This document shows, in pieces, positions 60,916-64,000 of a stretch of DNA of 64,000 nucleotides (position 1 is its first letter; each line of letters starts with the position of its first letter). The position numbers were made by a program, and so were the translations under genes. Below the pieces are notes generated by a model. It had not been told where the DNA came from and ran no database searches. It saw only the letters and a list, made by a program, of their open reading frames with translations. Source of the stretch: Paraburkholderia xenovorans LB400 (lineage in GTDB: Bacteria > Pseudomonadota > Gammaproteobacteria > Burkholderiales > Burkholderiaceae); assembly GCF_000013645.1 (NCBI RefSeq), contig NC_007952.1, positions 620,001-684,000 of the forward strand. The letters run 5' to 3'.

Positions 60916-61953
60916 ATGGCCTTCATAGCACTGCGGCAACTATTGGACCACGCGGCCGAGCACGGCTACGGCGTGCCCGCCTTCAACGTCAACAACATGG
61001 AGCAGATCCACGCGATCATGCAGGCCGCCGAGGCGACGTCGAGCCCGGTGATCTTGCAGGCGTCGGCGGGCGCTCGCAAGTATGCGGGCGAGCCGTATCT
61101 GCGCCATCTGGTGCTCGCGGCGCTCGAAGCGCATCCGGATATCCCGCTCGTGCTGCACCAGGATCACGGCGCGAGCCCGGCGGTGTGTCAGCAGGCGATC
61201 CGCTCGGGCTTCACGTCGGTGATGATGGATGGCTCCTTGCTGCCCGACCAGAAGACGCCCGCCGCGTACGAGTACAACGTCGATGTGAGTCGGCGGGTTG
61301 TCGAGGCGGCGCACGCAGTGGGCGTTTCCGTGGAAGGTGAACTGGGTTGTCTCGGCTCGCTCGAAACCGGCACGGCGGGTGACGAGGACGGCGTCGGCGC
61401 CGAAGGCCAACTCTCGCGCGACGATCTGCTCACCGATCCGCGCGAGGCGCAGATTTTCGTGGAGGCGACCGGCGTCGACGCGTTGGCGATTGCGATCGGC
61501 ACGTCGCATGGCGCGTACAAATTCAGCCGTCAGCCGACCGGCGATATTCTGGCCATCGACCGGATCGTCGAAATTCACGAGCGGATTCCGAATACGCATC
61601 TCGTGATGCACGGTTCGTCTTCGGTGCCGCAGGAGTGGCTCGCGGTGATCCGCGAATACGGCGGCGAGATTCCCACCACCTACGGCGTACCCGTCGAGGA
61701 AATCCAGCGCGGCATTGCGCATGGCGTGCGCAAGGTCAATATCGACACCGACATCCGGCTCGCAATGAGCGGCGCGATGCGCAAGTCGATGGCGAATGCG
61801 CGCGCCGAGTTCGACCCGCGCGCGGCATTGAAGGCGGCGACGGCGGCGGCCAGCGCGATTTGCGTCGAACGGTTCGAAGCGTTCGGCTGTGCGGGCCAGG
61901 CCTCGCGCATCAAGCCGCTGCCGCTCGATGCGATGGCGCGCCGGTATCACTGA
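60916..61953 (+). CDS. cbbA: fructose-bisphosphate aldolase class II
   Basis: This 345-residue protein has the zinc-binding HQDHG (residues 81-85) and VEGELG motifs of class II aldolases. A further GSSSVPQEW motif and the NIDTDIRLA strand with catalytic acid are present. It forms fructose-1,6- and sedoheptulose-1,7-bisphosphate. The start at 60916 has GAGGAGTTTGCG; a frame ten codons longer is less likely. Confidence 0.96.
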   Translation: MAFIALRQLLDHAAEHGYGVPAFNVNNMEQIHAIMQAAEATSSPVILQASAGARKYAGEPYLRHLVLAALEAHPDIPLVLHQDHGASPAVCQQAIRSGFTSVMMDGSLLPDQKTPAAYEYNVDVSRRVVEAAHAVGVSVEGELGCLGSLETGTAGDEDGVGAEGQLSRDDLLTDPREAQIFVEATGVDALAIAIGTSHGAYKFSRQPTGDILAIDRIVEIHERIPNTHLVMHGSSSVPQEWLAVIREYGGEIPTTYGVPVEEIQRGIAHGVRKVNIDTDIRLAMSGAMRKSMANARAEFDPRAALKAATAAASAICVERFEAFGCAGQASRIKPLPLDAMARRYH

Positions 61954-61982
61954 ACCATTCACCTGTTCGCAAGGAGACGGCC

Positions 61983-62702
61983 ATGCGCGATTTTCTGATA
62001 GCCCCGTCGTTGTTGTCCGCGGATTTTGCCCGCCTTGCCGACGAAATTCGCGACGTCACGGCGGCCGGCGCCGACTGGATTCATCTGGACGTGATGGACA
62101 ATCACTACGTGCCGAACCTCACGGTCGGGCCGCTCGTGTGCGCGGCGATTCGCCCGCATACGTCCGTGCCGATCGACGTGCATCTGATGACGATGCCCGT
62201 CGATTCGCTCGTGGCGGGCTTTGCCGAGGCAGGCGCGAATACGATCAGCTTCCATCCGGAAGCGTCGCTGCACGTGCACCGGACCATCGAACTCATCAAG
62301 TCGAGCGGTGCGCGCGCCGGACTCGCCCTCAATCCGGCCACGCCGCTCGCGGTGCTCGATCATGTGATCGAGCGGCTCGACGTGGTGCTGGTTATGTCGG
62401 TGAATCCGGGTTTTGGCGGGCAGGCGTTCATTCCGGAAACGCTGGATAAACTGCGCGCCTTGCGCGAACGGGTCGATGCGACGATGCAGCGAACGGGACG
62501 GTTGTTGCTGATCGAGGTGGATGGCGGCGTGAAGGCGGCGAACATCGCGCGGATCGCGGCGTCGGGGGCGGACGTGTTCGTGGCGGGGTCGGCGGTGTTC
62601 GGTGCGGACGACTACGCACAGGCGATCGGGGAGATGCGCGACGAGCTTGAGCGGGTGAGTGACGAGAGTGAAGGCGCAGGGGTTTTGGCGGTGGTGCGAT
62701 AG
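61983..62702 (+). CDS. cbbE: ribulose-phosphate 3-epimerase
   Basis: This 239-residue TIM-barrel protein has IAPSLLSADFARL at its start, the metal-binding HLDVMDNHYVPNLT and the VMSVNPGFGGQAF phosphate loop of epimerases. It interconverts xylulose- and ribulose-5-phosphate. It begins 29 bases after cbbA and ends the visible cbb operon; no cbbG (GAPDH) or cbbK gene follows. Confidence 0.96.
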   Translation: MRDFLIAPSLLSADFARLADEIRDVTAAGADWIHLDVMDNHYVPNLTVGPLVCAAIRPHTSVPIDVHLMTMPVDSLVAGFAEAGANTISFHPEASLHVHRTIELIKSSGARAGLALNPATPLAVLDHVIERLDVVLVMSVNPGFGGQAFIPETLDKLRALRERVDATMQRTGRLLLIEVDGGVKAANIARIAASGADVFVAGSAVFGADDYAQAIGEMRDELERVSDESEGAGVLAVVR

Positions 62703-62705
62703 GGC

Positions 62706-62748
62706 GCGCGGGAAATGCCCCACAGTGCATGCGAATTACATCCCGCGC
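62706..62748. terminator. possible terminator after the cbb operon
   Basis: Bases 62706-62713 can pair with 62741-62748, leaving a 27-base loop. The element lies between cbbE and the convergent desaturase gene. The long loop and lack of a T-run make it uncertain. Confidence 0.3.
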
Positions 62749-62763
62749 CGGGCGCCTCTCCAA

Positions 62764-63915
62764 TCAGTTGAGCCGGTAGTTCAGATTTCCAACATGCACG
62801 GCATCAGATGCACTGAGGCGTTCGAAGACATGATCCAGGCAATGATCGAATCCCCAGATTTCCGTGTAGTCGTATCTGCCTTCCGCCACCAGTTTGACGG
62901 CATCCGCCTCACGCAAGGCGGCATAGTCGTGCCACTGCCGGGTGCTGCCGAACCGGTGATGCCAGTCATGGCAGACGAGGGAGCCCTGAACGATGAGCAT
63001 GCGGCACGGCAGGTGAAAAAACAGATGGGCAATGGACCACTTCAGCCACGGCACGAGATGGACGATACCCCAACCGGCCGGACATGCCGAGCCACAGAAG
63101 CGCCCGAGACTGTTTCTGACGTGGCTTTCACGCACGCTTTCAGGCGGTAGCCTCAGGAGCCAGACATGTTCCGTCAGCAAGTGCAGCAAGGAAGCCGCCT
63201 GATAAACCACGACATACGGAACGACCACGATCGCCACAAAGAACAATGTGCCAAAGTGTGCCGCGAAAACTGCCAGCGAGATCAACCAGAGGACCGACAT
63301 ACAAAGACGATATAGCCGCACGCTTACGAGGTTGGATTTGAGCCGACCCCAGAAGAACGTCAGGTGGAATGCCGGGTTGAGCAGCGTGATCACGAGATTG
63401 CGATACAGCGCGCCCTTGCTTTTTCCGGGCGTGAAGCCCAGTTTGTAGATCGCCGCCAGATCTTTGTCATTCAGCGTCGAAAAATCGCGCCCGTGGTGTT
63501 CGTAGACGTGAAATCGCCGATATGACTCGTAAGGCTGAACGATCAGCAACGTGGACAGGACCTCGCATAGCGCCTGATTGACTATCGGCTTGCGGGTCAG
63601 GTGGCCGTGTACGCCATGATGGATGATCGTTGCCACCACGTAACGGGCGCCGGAGACAGAGAACAGCACGCCTACCGAGTAGAGAAGCATATCGACGAAA
63701 CACCCGTGCGTTGCTCCCAATGCGTAACTGCTCAAGGTGGTTCCGCCCGCGCACCAGAGCAGGGACCAGAACAGCATTTCAAGGGAACTGGACCGCCAGA
63801 GCGGGCTGCGCCCGTTGATCTCTTTCCCCGTCAGCCATGTCCAGACACCTTGAAGAGGCAAAATACGATATGAATCGCGTATCGCACAGGAATCCTTATA
63901 AGTTTTTGTATGCAA
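62764..63915 (-). CDS. membrane fatty-acid-desaturase-like di-iron protein
   Basis: This 383-residue protein has three histidine boxes typical of membrane di-iron desaturases and hydroxylases: HHGVHGH (99-105), HVYEHH (136-141) and HDWHH near residue 320. Several membrane segments separate them. The likely start is TTG at 63915 with TTAAGGAAATTG just upstream. Lower GC than the cbb operon suggests different ancestry. Lipid desaturation or hydroxylation is expected; the substrate is not evident. Confidence 0.8.
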   Translation of the reverse strand: MHTKTYKDSCAIRDSYRILPLQGVWTWLTGKEINGRSPLWRSSSLEMLFWSLLWCAGGTTLSSYALGATHGCFVDMLLYSVGVLFSVSGARYVVATIIHHGVHGHLTRKPIVNQALCEVLSTLLIVQPYESYRRFHVYEHHGRDFSTLNDKDLAAIYKLGFTPGKSKGALYRNLVITLLNPAFHLTFFWGRLKSNLVSVRLYRLCMSVLWLISLAVFAAHFGTLFFVAIVVVPYVVVYQAASLLHLLTEHVWLLRLPPESVRESHVRNSLGRFCGSACPAGWGIVHLVPWLKWSIAHLFFHLPCRMLIVQGSLVCHDWHHRFGSTRQWHDYAALREADAVKLVAEGRYDYTEIWGFDHCLDHVFERLSASDAVHVGNLNYRLN

Positions 63916-63950
63916 AACAATTTCCTTAATAAAACTACGAGAAACGTTCT

Positions 63951-64000
63951 TTACAGGAATCGCGCAAGCAGATAAAAAACGGCGAGACTCATGACGACAG
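63951..64000 (-). CDS. 3' end of a gene continuing beyond the window
   Basis: The last 16 codons before a TAA read VVMSLAVFYLLARFL, a hydrophobic C-terminus that could be a membrane helix. It ends 35 bases upstream of the desaturase start on the same strand, so the two may form an operon. It is too short to identify and may be spurious. Confidence 0.3.
   Translation of the reverse strand, partial: VVMSLAVFYLLARFL

Noticed and set aside
1..64000. CRISPR arrays, tRNA or rRNA genes and intact insertion sequences
   Set aside because: No repeat-spacer pattern, no cloverleaf with the conserved T-loop sequence and no transposase motif was seen on reading both strands; this is by eye, so small RNAs could be missed.

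Overview
The window is high-GC DNA with dense, operon-packed genes and looks like an accessory replicon or second chromosome of a Burkholderiales bacterium, most likely Paraburkholderia or a close relative. This assignment rests on gene content: a red-type (form IC) RuBisCO operon with cbbX, bacterial fhc and methanofuran-type cofactor genes, PQQ biosynthesis, and Burkholderia-style LysR, MCP and TonB genes. No rRNA, tRNA, CRISPR array, intact insertion sequence or replication origin was seen.

Layout. 1-1.1 kb: 3' part of a multiheme cytochrome c gene. 1.3-11.9 kb: an unassigned catabolic locus. A LysR gene and tcuAB-like genes (FAD dehydrogenase plus Fe-S/membrane partner) lie on the minus strand. 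Divergent from them are a split TPP-dependent 2-oxo-acid decarboxylase, an aldehyde dehydrogenase, an ATP-dependent hydantoinase/oxoprolinase pair and a RidA protein. 12.2-15.9 kb: a chemoreceptor, small proteins, and a chimeric ORF joining part of a DadA-like oxidoreductase in frame to an asparaginase that lacks its N-terminus. 15.9-20.3 kb: a stressosome-type module (RsbR, RsbS, RsbT, a SpoIIE phosphatase with a built-in RsbT-like domain, and a hybrid histidine kinase). 20.4-25.2 kb: a sugar-ketoisomerase remnant, a polytopic glycosyltransferase-like protein, a large lipoprotein with Ig-like and ice-binding-like domains, and a small His-rich secreted peptide. 25.2-29.9 kb: a zinc alcohol dehydrogenase, a YihY-type membrane protein, a hemerythrin, and the HAD phosphatases cbbZ and cbbY.

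30-63 kb is a C1/autotrophy island. ExbD-ExbB-TonB, a YncE-like beta-propeller and a TonB-dependent receptor precede a two-component pair. A long minus-strand run then carries fhcBADC (formyl transfer from tetrahydromethanopterin to formate), a cytochrome b561, an S33 peptidase-like hydrolase, pqqBCDE and a LuxR-type response regulator. Methanofuran-type cofactor genes (mfnD-, mfnF-, mfnE- and mfnB-like, a HisA-like protein and a DUF447 protein) follow. A 24-codon pqqA lies apart from the other pqq genes, facing away from cbbL. The cbbLSXFPTAE operon (RuBisCO, activase and Calvin cycle enzymes) is on the plus strand. Together these genes fit oxidation of an alcohol or formaldehyde by PQQ enzymes and the H4MPT route to formate and CO2, with CO2 fixed by the Calvin cycle. 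The PQQ dehydrogenase itself, fae, mtdB, mch and cbbR are not in the window. The right end has a membrane fatty-acid-desaturase-like gene and the last codons of another gene.
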